Under the pieces are notes generated by a model. That model had not been told where the DNA came from, searched no databases, and saw only the letters and a list, made by a program, of their open reading frames with translations. The position numbers and the translations under genes were made by a program. Source: Synchiropus splendidus (taxonomy: Eukaryota > Chordata > Actinopteri > Syngnathiformes > Callionymidae). Taken from it: a DNA stretch of 64,000 nucleotides. Shown here piece after piece: positions 1-11,000 of the stretch. Numbering within the stretch: the first letter of the stretch is position 1; each line of letters begins with the position of its first letter. The stretch is from positions 12,660,001-12,724,000 of the forward strand of contig NC_071340.1 in NCBI RefSeq assembly GCF_027744825.2, given 5' to 3'.

Positions 1-155
1 GACCTGATTTAGCTCAGCGGTGTGGAACATGGTGACTATTTTTGGGGTTTTAGAAAAATAATGGACTAAAAAATGTACTTCTGGAGGGCAGACCTCAACA
101 AAGCAGCTAATTTCCACCCATTTTGTGATTTTTGACTTGTCTATATAACTACATA

Positions 156-886
156 CAGTGGTACCTCGGTTCTCGACCACAATCCATACCAGAAGGCTGT
201 TCGAGAAGCCATTTGTTCGAAATCTGAATCGATTTTTCCCATTACAATGAATGGAAAAAGAAATAATGCGTTCCAAGCCTTAAAATAGTCTTTTGTAGGA
301 GTGAATGTAGAGTGTCTGCTGCAGGTGCACTGTTCCTCTATGTGTGTGGCCGCTGCATGTGGGAGGGGTTGCCGAGTGAGTGACGTCTCTCCAGAAGTGA
401 AGAGGTGCCCGGTGCGTGTCCAGCTCTGAATGTGCGCTTCTGTGCAGTTTGGCTGTGACAAACTCATAAACCAAGTAACGCTCTGTCCCAGACTCGCCTC
501 ATCCCCTGTCCCAGCTCCAACAGGACATCAAACCCTGGAGTGTGCGCTCCAGTCTCGGAGGTGTGGAGAGCGAGCACCTCCCCTGTGACACTCTACCACG
601 GTCCAGTGCGGAGACAGGAAAGGTTTTACACCTCAATATGAAGAAAAAACAGTCAGTAAATGTAGCTGACGGGACACGTCTGATACAGAGGCTGCGTTAT
701 ACACAATAACAAAGCGCGTCATGGGTCAGCTGATCGGTCCGCGCGCATTATGTTTTTTCTGGCTTTTTTTGGATGCGTTCGAGTTCTGGATTTTCGTTCG
801 AAATCCGAAGCAAAAAAATCTCGAAATTTTTGTTCGAACTCCGATTTGTTTGAATTCTGGGACGTTCGAAAACCAAGGCACCACTG
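156..886. mobile_element. Non-autonomous DNA transposon with terminal inverted repeats
   Basis: The left end CAGTGGTACCTCGGTTCTCG is mirrored at the right end by a sequence whose reverse complement begins CAGTGGTGCCTTGGTTTTCG, so the element has roughly 23-bp imperfect terminal inverted repeats. A TA dinucleotide abuts each end, which suggests a TA target-site duplication of the Tc1/mariner kind. The interior has no recognisable transposase and is rich in TTCGAA-type motifs. A fragment of the same interior recurs at 3396-3561. The superfamily is inferred from the TA flanks only. Confidence 0.7.
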
Positions 887-1714
887 TATTTGCTTTATAT
901 CTGATTGAATGTCAGCTCAGATTTAACGCTCGCACAACCCTGTAGAAAGCCAGAGGGAGTGGGGCACCTCCCACTATCGATATATACCGAAGGTGTCATT
1001 GAAGTTATTTTCTTTCTTACTTATTTTACTCGTGAAACTATCACCATCAGAAACACGACCTCCAGAGCACCTACAATGACGTCTCTGTTCGAATCTGGAA
1101 TGTTTAGGTCATGAACATCTGAACTCTACAAGCCTAATCCTCATTGACATCTGCTGTGCCAAATGTCAGTATACACAAACCCACACGTATGAATATGTAG
1201 AGATGCAGTGGGCAGAATAAACAAACACACACGACCGCTATACGTCGAGGCCGATCAAAAACAGATCCTTTCTCAGTGTGTGTGTATGTGCGCGTCAGGC
1301 TAACCCTCGCTGTGCGGCTTTGATGGCATCTCTTTCTAAGCTCTACATTCTTCACCTTCCTCTGTCTTCCTGATCTCTTTTCATCAGCATGTTCCGCACC
1401 ATAAAAAGCAAAGACCGTGGTGTGGTGGGCTTCACTCCTCCACAGGTCGTCCTGGATTAGGCCACAGAAATTAGGATGTGACGGATCAGATTTCATCTGC
1501 GTCCTTAGATCGGTATCTAGGGGCCTCACCGGGACGGTTCTCACTCGGACACCAATTCATTTCTGTCGTGTGGCACTCATTTGTTGCCTGGGAAATAATC
1601 TGTTGCCAGGACATTGACAAGTGGAGAGATCAGCCCATGTTGAGGCAGCTGCAGTTCGGCATGATCCCGCCATGAATCCAAACTGATTTATTTTATGCTG
1701 CGTGCTCCCTTAAG
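887..1714. other. Intergenic stretch with no recognised feature
   Basis: Open frames here are short, overlapping on both strands and resemble no family I know. I see no splice-flanked coding exon, RNA gene or clear repeat. It is upstream flanking DNA of the melanopsin gene. Confidence 0.5.
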
Positions 1715-2260
1715 GTAGAGGTGGGCAGTTTAAGGGCCACATTATAAACTGTGGCTGTGGTGAGGGACCATCAAGAGAGGTGGCGATGAAACGTGACGGA
1801 AAACAAAATTTAAGTAACAAGGATTTAATTATTTTACATGCATTTTTGAATACAAATAATAAAACTATGGACCAAATACCTAAGATAAAATTTATTTCAA
1901 AATATATTTTGAATTTCCTTTCCTCAAATTTTGAGGAAAATACTGAAACGATAAAAGAAGAAACTACATTTAGTCATGAATATGTTGTATTTACTGTTGA
2001 ACCAGGGTTAAAGAAAAAAACGAAAAATGACGACTTATCAGTTCAGAGTCTGACCTCAGATACACAACCACCCACACACACACAGAATTTAGAGTCAACT
2101 TCCAACCACACAACAGATTATTTCAGTGACAAACTAGCTGATATGCTAGATATGCTGATTGAAGTGGCAACCCCAAATTGGAAATTTCAATTTTGGAAAT
2201 TGACAGACAGCAACTTGCCGTTCCCAAAATATGACGTTTTTTTTAGAGTAACTTAGGCAA
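1715..2260. mobile_element. hAT-like dispersed repeat, copy A
   Basis: Begins with a GAGGTGGGCA / AAGGGCCACATTA start typical of teleost hAT-derived repeats, followed by a GTGAGGGACCATC segment, ACGTGACGGAAAA and an A/T-rich body. The same order of motifs is found in a diverged copy at 41117-41640, and a weaker remnant begins near 61000. A 158-codon open frame at 1780-2256 lies inside the repeat. It is lysine- and asparagine-rich, matches no family I recognise, and I read it as chance coding in A-rich repeat DNA. Confidence 0.55.
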
Positions 2261-2584
2261 GTTTTTTTAGGTAGTGATTAGGGGTGCAACAATGGATCGG
2301 CCGGCCGATTTATCAGCGCCGATATCAGTATTTATAATGTCATGATGATCGGATGATCACATGACAAATATAAGATGATTTTTTATTTATTTTAATAAGA
2401 TGCTATTTATATTTATACACAATGAGAAATGTTTTTACTTTTAAAGTGTCGTTGGACATGATGATGTAAAAATGACAAAACAAAGCATTTCTCTCGAATG
2501 TCACACTACTTGTTGTGATGCTGCAGCCCCGCCGGCAGAGTAGACTTGCTGTAGCAGACATTAGAGCCCGTAAGTCTCATTGGC

Positions 2585-3042
2585 GTAACATCCGACTTAT
2601 GACCGGGATCGGTTCCGACCAACCGGTCGTAAGTCAGATTGGACATAAGTAGAATGCCATTTAAAATAGCCGAGGCAAGGGTTGTAGGCGCAACGGTAGT
2701 GGTAGATGGCTGTGTGAGAGGAAGGTGCTGGGATACTGTGCTGCTGTAACTGTCTTATGTGATGCTGGGCTGCTTCGGCTGCGGTGCCAGACATTGAATT
2801 GAATTTTTAAAAAATAGGCATCTGTTGGCATCTGCTGGTCGTAAGTACGGGTGGACGTAAGTCGGATGTTACTTGTACTGTATCACATCCATGAATCTTA
2901 TTAGGTGTCTGCTTCATAGTGTCTCCATCCAACATTACGTACTGCGGTTCCAGACACTGAATTAAAAAGCATCTTCTGGCCGTGGTCATAAGTACGGGTG
3001 GACGTAAGTCGAGCAGGTCATAAGTCGGATGTTACTTGTAGT
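2585..3042. repeat. TIR-bearing repeat with partial tandem duplicate
   Basis: Starts with GTAACATCCGACTTA and ends with GTAAGTCGGATGTTACTTGT, which is inverted-repeat architecture. A first unit ends near 2877. A second, truncated unit (about 2944-3042) repeats the right half, with the same CAGACA-TGAATT core, GTACGGGTGGACGTAAGTC and terminal motif. An inverted copy of about 350 bp is present at 9061-9407 in melanopsin intron 4. No coding capacity is visible. Confidence 0.65.
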
Positions 3043-3395
3043 TCCCCGTCCAGGAAGATGACAACTGAATTGCAGTTCACAACGTGTGCACCCAACAATC
3101 ACTGGGCCGAATTCAAGCGCTATCAAGAGGCTCACAAAGAAATGCTAATGTAGCGAACCGCAGGCGATACCAATGCTAATGGAGCTTCTTGTTTTGGAGG
3201 AGCAGTCTGTTGTTGACAAAGGTGCACAATGTAGTCAATGAAAAGAAGAGTGATCTGTCAGATTATAAGGCGATCATTCTGGTATTTAACAAGTGAAGTT
3301 TGCATTGTGGGTTTGATCTGTTCATTATTCATTGAAAAAGGAATAAAACATATTTATTTTTGTCTTTTTTGTGTTTTCTATACAGTGTTGCTCTG

Positions 3396-3561
3396 CATAC
3401 AGAGGCTGTGTTATACACAATAACAAAACGCGTCGTGGGTCAGCTGATCGGTCCGCGCGCATTATGTTTTTTTCCTGCTTTTTTCGTATGCGTTCGAGTT
3501 CTGGATTTTCGTTCGAAATCCGAAGCAAAAAAAACGCGAACTTTTTGTTCACACTCTGATT
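3396..3561. repeat. Fragment of the 156-886 transposon
   Basis: This segment shares long near-identical stretches with positions about 683-850, including TCAGCTGATCGGTCCGCGCG and TTCTGGATTTTCGTTCGAAA, in the same orientation. It lacks the right terminal repeat, so it is a truncated copy embedded in the composite region. Confidence 0.75.
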
Positions 3562-3730
3562 AATGTTATTTAGTAGGTTTGTGTAATTATTCTTAAAAAA
3601 ATAAAATAAAAAAAGAGAATACAGACTTTGTGTATCATTTAGTTAAGGAAAAAGAGAAAAAAACAAATCAGCAAAAATCTGTATCAGTTTATTGATAGAG
3701 GCCAAAACATGGCGATCGGTGCAGCCTTAC

Positions 3731-4227
3731 TCCTGATTCCAAGCTATAAACTGTTGCTCATTGTTTTCAATTGGGTCAACACACGAGGAGCTACACAGCA
3801 ATGAACATGGCGTGTCTACACATCTACATGGGAAGACGATCCAATCTAAATGAGACTGTTTGTTTTAGGCCGTTGTGGCAACTTGTGACTTTGCAGTTGT
3901 GTAGCACTGTTGCTAATGAAATGAGCGTCCGTGTACATGTGCCAGAGGTCTTCATGACTAGACCATGTGCATGAGTGGTGCAGAAATGAATGAAGAAATA
4001 AAACGCTTAATGATGGCCGAAGCATAAGGCTGACTAAATGGCGTGTGCCTCTCTTCTGCGCTCACGCCGATGCATGTCTGAACTTAAAAGGGTATTTGAT
4101 CATGGCAGCACAAGTGAACATTAGTCTCTTATGTAAGACTGTAGTAGTTAAAGGGTGAGAGCTCAGGGCTGGGCTGTAATGCGTGATGGGTGGGCAGGAG
4201 TGGGAGTGGGGGAATGAGAGATGTGCA
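3731..4227. other. Upstream flank of opn4x, no gene seen
   Basis: No coding exon, RNA gene or repeat was recognised here. It precedes the simple-repeat block and the presumed melanopsin 5' region. Confidence 0.4.
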
Positions 4228-4282
4228 GGGATGGATGGATGGATGGAGGGAGGAGTAACAAGGGACAGCAAGGGAGAGACAC

Positions 4283-4316
<34 letters not shown>
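4228..4316. repeat. GGAT and GA simple repeats
   Basis: A short ATGG/GGAT tetranucleotide run at 4228-4246 is followed, after a purine-rich spacer, by an uninterrupted (AG)n run at 4285-4316. This purine tract sits about 470 bp upstream of the melanopsin start codon. The serine/leucine-rich minus-strand frames across it are artefacts of the repeat. Confidence 0.85.
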
Positions 4317-4319
<3 letters not shown>

Positions 4320-4782
4320 TGAGAGGTTGGGAGTTGCGAGATTATCCGAGACAGACCACTGATCCAGAGCACAGCTGGTGCGACGGGTGAAGAGGCTGCA
4401 GGCACAAACTCCCACAGCAGAGAGTGACAAGGTGGACGCCAGAGTGTGGCAGCATTTTAAGGTGTAGAGCAAGGAAGAGTTCAACCAGTGCGTGGACGGA
4501 AACTTCAGCTGCTTTGCTTTTTAAACAAAAGTCTTTTTGGAAAAGAAGTGGACGCGATATTGTGAGAATGTGCATCTAGACTTTGTTATTGAGCGTAGCT
4601 AGTTTCAGGAGTTCTGACCATGAGGATAAAGATCTGTGATGTTCTTCATTCTCATCTGTGATTCTTCTCTGTGTACGAATGTTTGAAAATGAAGACTCTG
4701 CTTGACCATGATGGAGATGATTTCAAAGTGGGGAACCACGCTCATCCTTCCAGTGTGACGATCCTGCAGCGGTGTGAGAATC
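4317..4782 (+). promoter_or_regulatory. Presumed opn4x promoter and 5' UTR region
   Basis: This stretch lies directly upstream of the chosen melanopsin ATG. An in-frame TGA at 4756-4758 rules out an in-frame extension of the reading frame upstream. I see no canonical TATA box in an obvious position and cannot place the transcription start, so the assignment rests on location alone. Confidence 0.3.
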
Positions 4783-4949
4783 ATGTTGTCCACTGAGAGC
4801 ATGGAGCCAGAGAGAGCTCACACCCAGAGCAGCTACTTCACCAAAGTTGATGTGCCGGATCATGCCCACTACATCGTCGCCGGCTTCGTCTTCGTCATCG
4901 GAGCGCTGGGAATCACCGGCAATGCGTTGGTCATGTTTGCATTCTACAG
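4783..4949 (+). CDS. opn4x: opn4x coding exon 1
   Basis: Encodes residues 1-55 and two bases of codon 56: a short extracellular N-terminus without an obvious signal peptide, then TM1 (IVAGFVFVIGALGITGNALV). The donor is AG|GTGGGT at 4950. No N-x-S/T glycosylation site is visible before TM1. Confidence 0.88.
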
Positions 4950-4986
4950 GTGGGTTTCAGTCCTCATCCTTGTTCTTTACTCTGCG

Positions 4987-5080
<94 letters not shown>

Positions 5081-8000
5081 TGCTCGGTGACTGGGCAGTT
5101 GGTTCTGCAATCCATGTTTAGTTTTCCACTTTTTTTTTATTTCTCTTTTTAGGATCAGCTTTATAAGGCTCTTTACTGCACTGCCAATCATAGTGAGACA
5201 CTGCATTACTCATGGTCGGATCACAGGGATTTTTGCAAAAAGCTGGTGATTACCAGGGGAAAAAAATAATCTTAGTGTCATACTTTTTCTGACAGAAAGA
5301 TCATCTTTGGAAGAGAGAAAAGAACATCCTGTCTTCCAACAGGCAAAGTAATATTTGTGTGCTAATGCTACAAGCCCTCAGTTTTTGTCCAACTGTCGCA
5401 CATTGTCCGTCTTCAACTCTTAGCGTTTTAAAATGTTGTTGAAGTATTGCAAATAAAAGAAAAAACAACAGCACCTGAACCATGACCCGTGATAAAGAAA
5501 TGGACATATTCAATAGATATGTTTCTTCACCCGTCACCTGACCTAGAAACCAAACTGGGTCATGACAAAAAAAATAGTATCACTTGGAGCGATGATACGT
5601 GGAACAAAGACGAGCATTAATAAATTTTTATTTTTTTTAAATTTATTTTTTACGATTTACGACAAATTCCCTGAAACATGACCAAAAAAAAAGTCATCCA
5701 AATCTTAAAACCATGTTAAATCTTAAAACTGTATATTGTCAATTCAACACAAATGACCTCTTCATGTACTTCTGACTCAGCTGATTCGCAGAATTGAAAT
5801 CAGGTCAGTGTGTGTGTGAGTGTGTACGAGTGTGTGTGCGCGCCAATTTGTGCGTCAATGTATCATTGTGGCGAGCCTCCACCAACCATCTGCACATCCC
5901 ACAGCTTTGGTCGTCTGTTTGTTTTGCACCGGCGATTCCCGTCGTGGCTATTGATGCAGATGTTAACAAAAGGTGATGGTTTCTATGAAAAGTCATTAGC
6001 CTCCGAGGGGGCTGTCAGCATCGCTGCTATTCACCAAGCACGGACTCTTCTGTGCTACAGGTTGCTGGTGACACATGCTTTCCAAGAAAATTCCCCGTCT
6101 CACCTGGGAGGGAGTCAATTATGCATCTCCACGTTGACAGCTGTGGCGATCACACACTGACACATGATGCAACACAGGGTTGTTTATGTCACCTCTGTGT
6201 GTACGGCACTGATTTACCCTGCCTTCCTGTGGAGAGTGGGTTGATTTCTTGCTCAACCAAAATGTCATATCACATGTGAATATTTACTCTGTCTAAACCA
6301 AGGACTTATTCCATGAGAAACCAGTCCACATGCACGGTTTGCGATTAAGGCGCGCTCCCTCGCCGCAGGGCTTAGATGACTTTGGCCTCTAATCTGCCCA
6401 TGTTATCCTTGTGAAGAAACATGACTGTCACAAACCAGGGCCTCAGCGCTTCATGACAGATGCCATTAAAAACTTACTTTTGAGTCAACTTGTTGCCAGG
6501 AAACAGTTTGAAGTCTTCCACCCCGGCATCTTCGACAGAATTCAAACAAGCCCACTGATGATATATGACTGAATAGAATCTGTGCATATGACTTCTGCGA
6601 TGCATTATGTTTTAAAATCCTCTCAAGCTGGAGAAAAAGATGTTTGGCATATTATCGCTTCTCAGGAACCTAGGTCTTCAGTACCATACTCACCCTCCCC
6701 AAGAAAAAAAAAAGTAATGGGACGCAGCCAGTCGCTAGTTTTTAATCATTAGAAGAAAGTTTTCCTCCAATCCATGTGGTCCGTCTTTTCACATGTGCGA
6801 CTTGAGTACGGCGAGCAACAAACTTCAGTAAATATGGTTTTATTTTGGGATTTTTTCACGAATAACACGGCGAAAAAGGTCACGTTCAAGACCACCTCCA
6901 TGATGTGTTATGTGTTGTACTTTTGGTTTGAAGTTCCCTCTTCATTTTAATATGTTTGATCATGAGTTTTCATCTTTAAAAAGAGATCTAGAGATCTTTC
7001 TTAATGCCGTAGTGTCTCTCATTTAAGTCGTGGTGCACCACCTAATATTATTTTACACCACGTGTTATTATTAAGTTTCCACTGCCATCCTTCTTCTGCT
7101 TGCCACACCCATTCCACACCTGCGTCTGAGTTCAGCCAGCCCTTCAGTTCTCAACAGCTTCTCCTCCTTACCTTAGATTTTCCACTTGGCATCTGGCCTT
7201 GTCACCCAGGTTATCTTTTATCTTGCCACCTTGTTTGGATACTACTATCACTCAACGTTGGACACGTTTGTTTTGGAAAGTAATTAGTTTTAGTATCTTC
7301 TCCCAAAATATAATTGAGTTGACTTAAAAAATAACTAGTTCTCAAGGAAAGGAACTACTGTTAACTGTTGTTTTTTTTCCATGTTCAAGTATGTCTCAGA
7401 TTTTCTGTACTTGTATTAAGTAGAATTTCATTCCAGTTTCTTACAGTAGGTTACTCTTTAATGTCCATTGCACCACAACACCAGGGAAGCTTGTTCTCAA
7501 GAACAAACCGGCCGATCCAGTTAAGTCAGTGTCACAAGACTTTGTGAAGACGGAAGAAAATCTGCAGCTCTGCAACGTTTTTCCTCTATACTCACCATCA
7601 CTGCATTATAATGGAGGAAATAGCAATTACAATACCCTTTAGTACAAAAAGTCGTCCTCCAGAAATGAGTTTTCCTTTTGGACCTCTGGTGTTAACCCTG
7701 GATTGTGTTATAAACCCTGGATTGTGCTCTGGGGTTCGCCTGTGTTGTCGGATCGTGACACACATCAAAGTCATCATAAACATATCCGGGAGTTTGTCGA
7801 AGTTAAATTACTCTGACATTCACCAAGATTATCTACCACGTCAGTCCACTATGGGTCAGAGCTGTGAGGGTCCTGTCAATGGCACTGATGTCAGCAGAAT
7901 GAAAAAGTGCTGAGATGGCTGTTAACTTATCGAGGTGCATTTGATTTTTCAGTTTTTGCACAGCTGCAACAATAGCACTGCTTTCACCCAGTAAAAGCAA

Positions 8001-11000
8001 TACTGACCTCAGCTTTGTCGGAGGCAGCGTTCAACTCCTCAGTAGGGAAAGTTGCTACTGGCTCCCAGAAGTCACTAGATGTTACTAGATAATTTGCAGA
8101 ATTAGCTATGTGTGAGTGACGCCTGCAGGGGTTGCTCTGAGACTGACCGCCTCGCAGTGGGACCCGCTGCTAGCTACAGATGCAAACTGTAACTGGATAC
8201 CGTAGCTATGTTTGCCACTTTTTGCCAAGAGGGTTTGAAATGAACATAGTTGCCAAGTTGGGGACACTGACCCGAGGAATGGTGTTGGTTGTTCAGTTTG
8301 AGAGTACGTGAATTTTAAAATCTTCTGAGAGACACGTTAACTGTAACAATTCCGTCTGCTTGTGTGCAGCAACAAGAAGCTTCGAAACCTGCCGAATTAC
8401 TTCATCATGAACCTGGCGGTCAGTGACTTCCTGATGGCCTTCACACAGTCCCCCATCTTCTTCATCAACTGCCTCTTCAAAGAGTGGGTGTTTGGAGAGA
8501 TGGGTAAGTGTCTGTCTCCCACATCATCTCAGCTTTTTTTTTTTTTCCGGCACATCTTAATGGCGTCTTCGGTCCTTTCAGGCTGCAAGATGTACGCTTT
8601 CTGCGGAGCGCTGTTTGGCATCACCTCCATGATAAATCTCCTGGCCATCTCCATCGACCGCTATGTGGTGATCACCAAGCCGCTGAAAGCCATTAAGTGG
8701 AACTCAAAACGAAGAACTATCATCGCCATCGTCATGGTCTGGCTGTACTCCTTAGCGTGGAGTCTGGCTCCGCTCGTTGGTTGGAGTAAGTTGGACGACC
8801 CAGTCGCCGAGTCTTAGACAGTCATTCCTATTGATGTTTGGCTCCGCTCGCAGGCTCGTACATCCCTGAGGGTTTGATGACGTCATGCACATGGGACTAC
8901 GTCACCTACACGCTGGCCAACAGGAGCTACACCATGATGCTGTGCTGCTTCGTCTTCTTCATCCCGCTGGCCGTCATCTTATACTGCTATCTCTTCATGT
9001 TCTTGGCCATCAGGAGGACGACCAGGTGAGTGGGACTTAATCCACCTGCAATGATGAAGAATGTTGGATGGAGACGCTATGGAGCAGACACCTAATAAGA
9101 TTCATGGATGTGATACAGTACAAGTAACATCCGACTTACGTCCACCCGTACTTACGACCACGACTAGCAGATGCCTATTTTTTAAAAATTTAATTCAATG
9201 TCTGGCACCGCAGCCGAAGCAGCCCGGCATCGCGTACGACAGTTATGGCAGCACAGTATCCCAGCATCTCACTCTCACACAGCCATCTACCACTGAAAAG
9301 TACCTATAACCCTCGCGTCGGCTATTTTGAATGGCATTCGACTTACGTTCAATCTCACTTACGACTGGTTGGTCAGAACCGAGTCGTAGGTCGGATGTTA
9401 CTTGTATATAAAAACATGAAGCGGATAAGCATGGTAAATATGGTAGGCATTTATTAAGTGCCAATAAGATACTTCAGCAGCACCAGTTAAAATGGTCTGT
9501 TGGTCCCTCCTGGGGCTGAAAGACAAAGCCCTATACTGGTTGATCTACTCTCCTTCCCCGACCTCTGCTCACAATCTTTGGGTAGTGACCTAGTGACAGA
9601 AATCTGCATCCAAAGGAGCTTGGTCATCAGGGATAGACTCAGCGATTAACCCGAGTGGCTGGGGACACTAGTCAGGGTGCTGCATGGATGCTTCCGGGTG
9701 AGGTGTTCCTGGTTTGTCACCAAAGGAGTCTCCCAGTTCTCCCGAGGTCCCCCAATACCTTGAAATTAATATTGGAAGTTACAGCTTAAAAAATCCCTTT
9801 GATGCATCCAGGAAGTCAACACCAACAACCTTTAAAAACAGAATGTAAAGAACACAAATGGAATTTAGTGTAAAGGTGTTAAAAAGTGACAAAAGTCCCT
9901 CGGCTCCCCTTGAAGCACAAACAGCAAATTCCTCTTTGCATTTACCAAGGTAGCTGTTGACATTTATATTCTCTGCTTTAAATATAGTCTTTTTTTGTGA
10001 CAGGACTAGTAGTATAGTAGTTTTAATGGTTTTAAGGTCATGCAGGCCATGAAAATGACTTGCCGGCCAGATTTGGCCCACGGGCCTTGTGTATGGCACT
10101 CATGGTTTACGTGGCGTCACCAAGTGGTGGAACGCCAGCATACACCGAGTCTTTTTCTGCTGAGCTTTAGATGGTTGACCCTCCTTGAAACCTGTGAAGC
10201 GCTACAGTTACAGCAGAGTGTGACTTTCGGACACTCCATGCTTGACATCACTCCCAAGTTTCACTTTCTTCCAACTCTAACACGCTGCAAATGGGACAGT
10301 AACGCTCACTTCTGTCCAGGGAGGTGGAACGGCTCGGAACACAGGTGAGGAAATCCACTCTCATCAAACAGAAGTCCATCAGGAGCGAGTGGAAGCTGGC
10401 GAAGGTGGCGTTCGTCGTCATCGTGGTCTACGTTCTCTCCTGGTCACCTTACGCCTGCGTGACCCTCATCTCCTGGGCTGGGTAGGATCATCGCGACTCT
10501 CCTTTCATCTCACCTCTTCTTCCGTACTTGCACATATTCAGTCTCAAATGCGCCTGCTGTGACAGAGATTCTTTCTCAGCGAAGGTCATCTCAGTTGAAG
10601 GGATATTGAGTGGTGGATTTAAGGTGATTAAAATCGGACTGCTGCGTCAAATGTTGATTGAGAGCACAAATCTACTTAATTCTCTGTTGCATCTGTTTGA
10701 TGGTGTATTTCTCTGTCAAATGCAGAGGCACTTGAGTTTAAAAGGTTTGTAGGTCAGGTGACTTCAGCACGGAATTGTAACGTTAGTGTCCATTTAATCA
10801 TCATGTCGCTCAGATTTGAGTGGAACGATATTCATGCCCAAATTCAAGTGTGGTTGACAGCCAGCTTTGAAATGCATCCTATTGCACACGTTTCCTGCTT
10901 GCTTTTTCCCCACTTCGACAATTCTAGATCAAATTCTAGACAGTTGAGCTCTGCTCATTCATTGACAACATTGTTTCCAATGTGCTTTACTCCTGATGTG

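Larger units (their letters stand above)
2280..3730. mobile_element. Composite nested transposon region
   Basis: The left edge reads TAGGGGTGCAACAATGGATC. The right edge, read on the minus strand, is TAAGGCTGCACCGATCGCCA, so the ends look like diverged terminal inverted repeats of a hAT-style element. Inside it lie one full and one partial copy of a second element (2585-3042) and a fragment of the transposon seen at 156-886 (3396-3561). The arrangement reads as successive insertions. Edges are judged by eye and the target duplications are not clear. Confidence 0.45.

Noticed and set aside
1..40. tRNA-like TTAGCTCAGCGGT at the window start
   Set aside because: No matching anticodon arm, T arm or acceptor stem follows.
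1780..2256. 158-codon Lys/Asn-rich frame as a gene
   Set aside because: It lies within a dispersed repeat that has a diverged copy at 41117, where the frame is not kept, and it has no recognisable domain.
4991..5206. Tyr-Ile repeat proteins at the TA microsatellite
   Set aside because: Pure translation of (TA)n on both strands; the same holds at 47122-47412.
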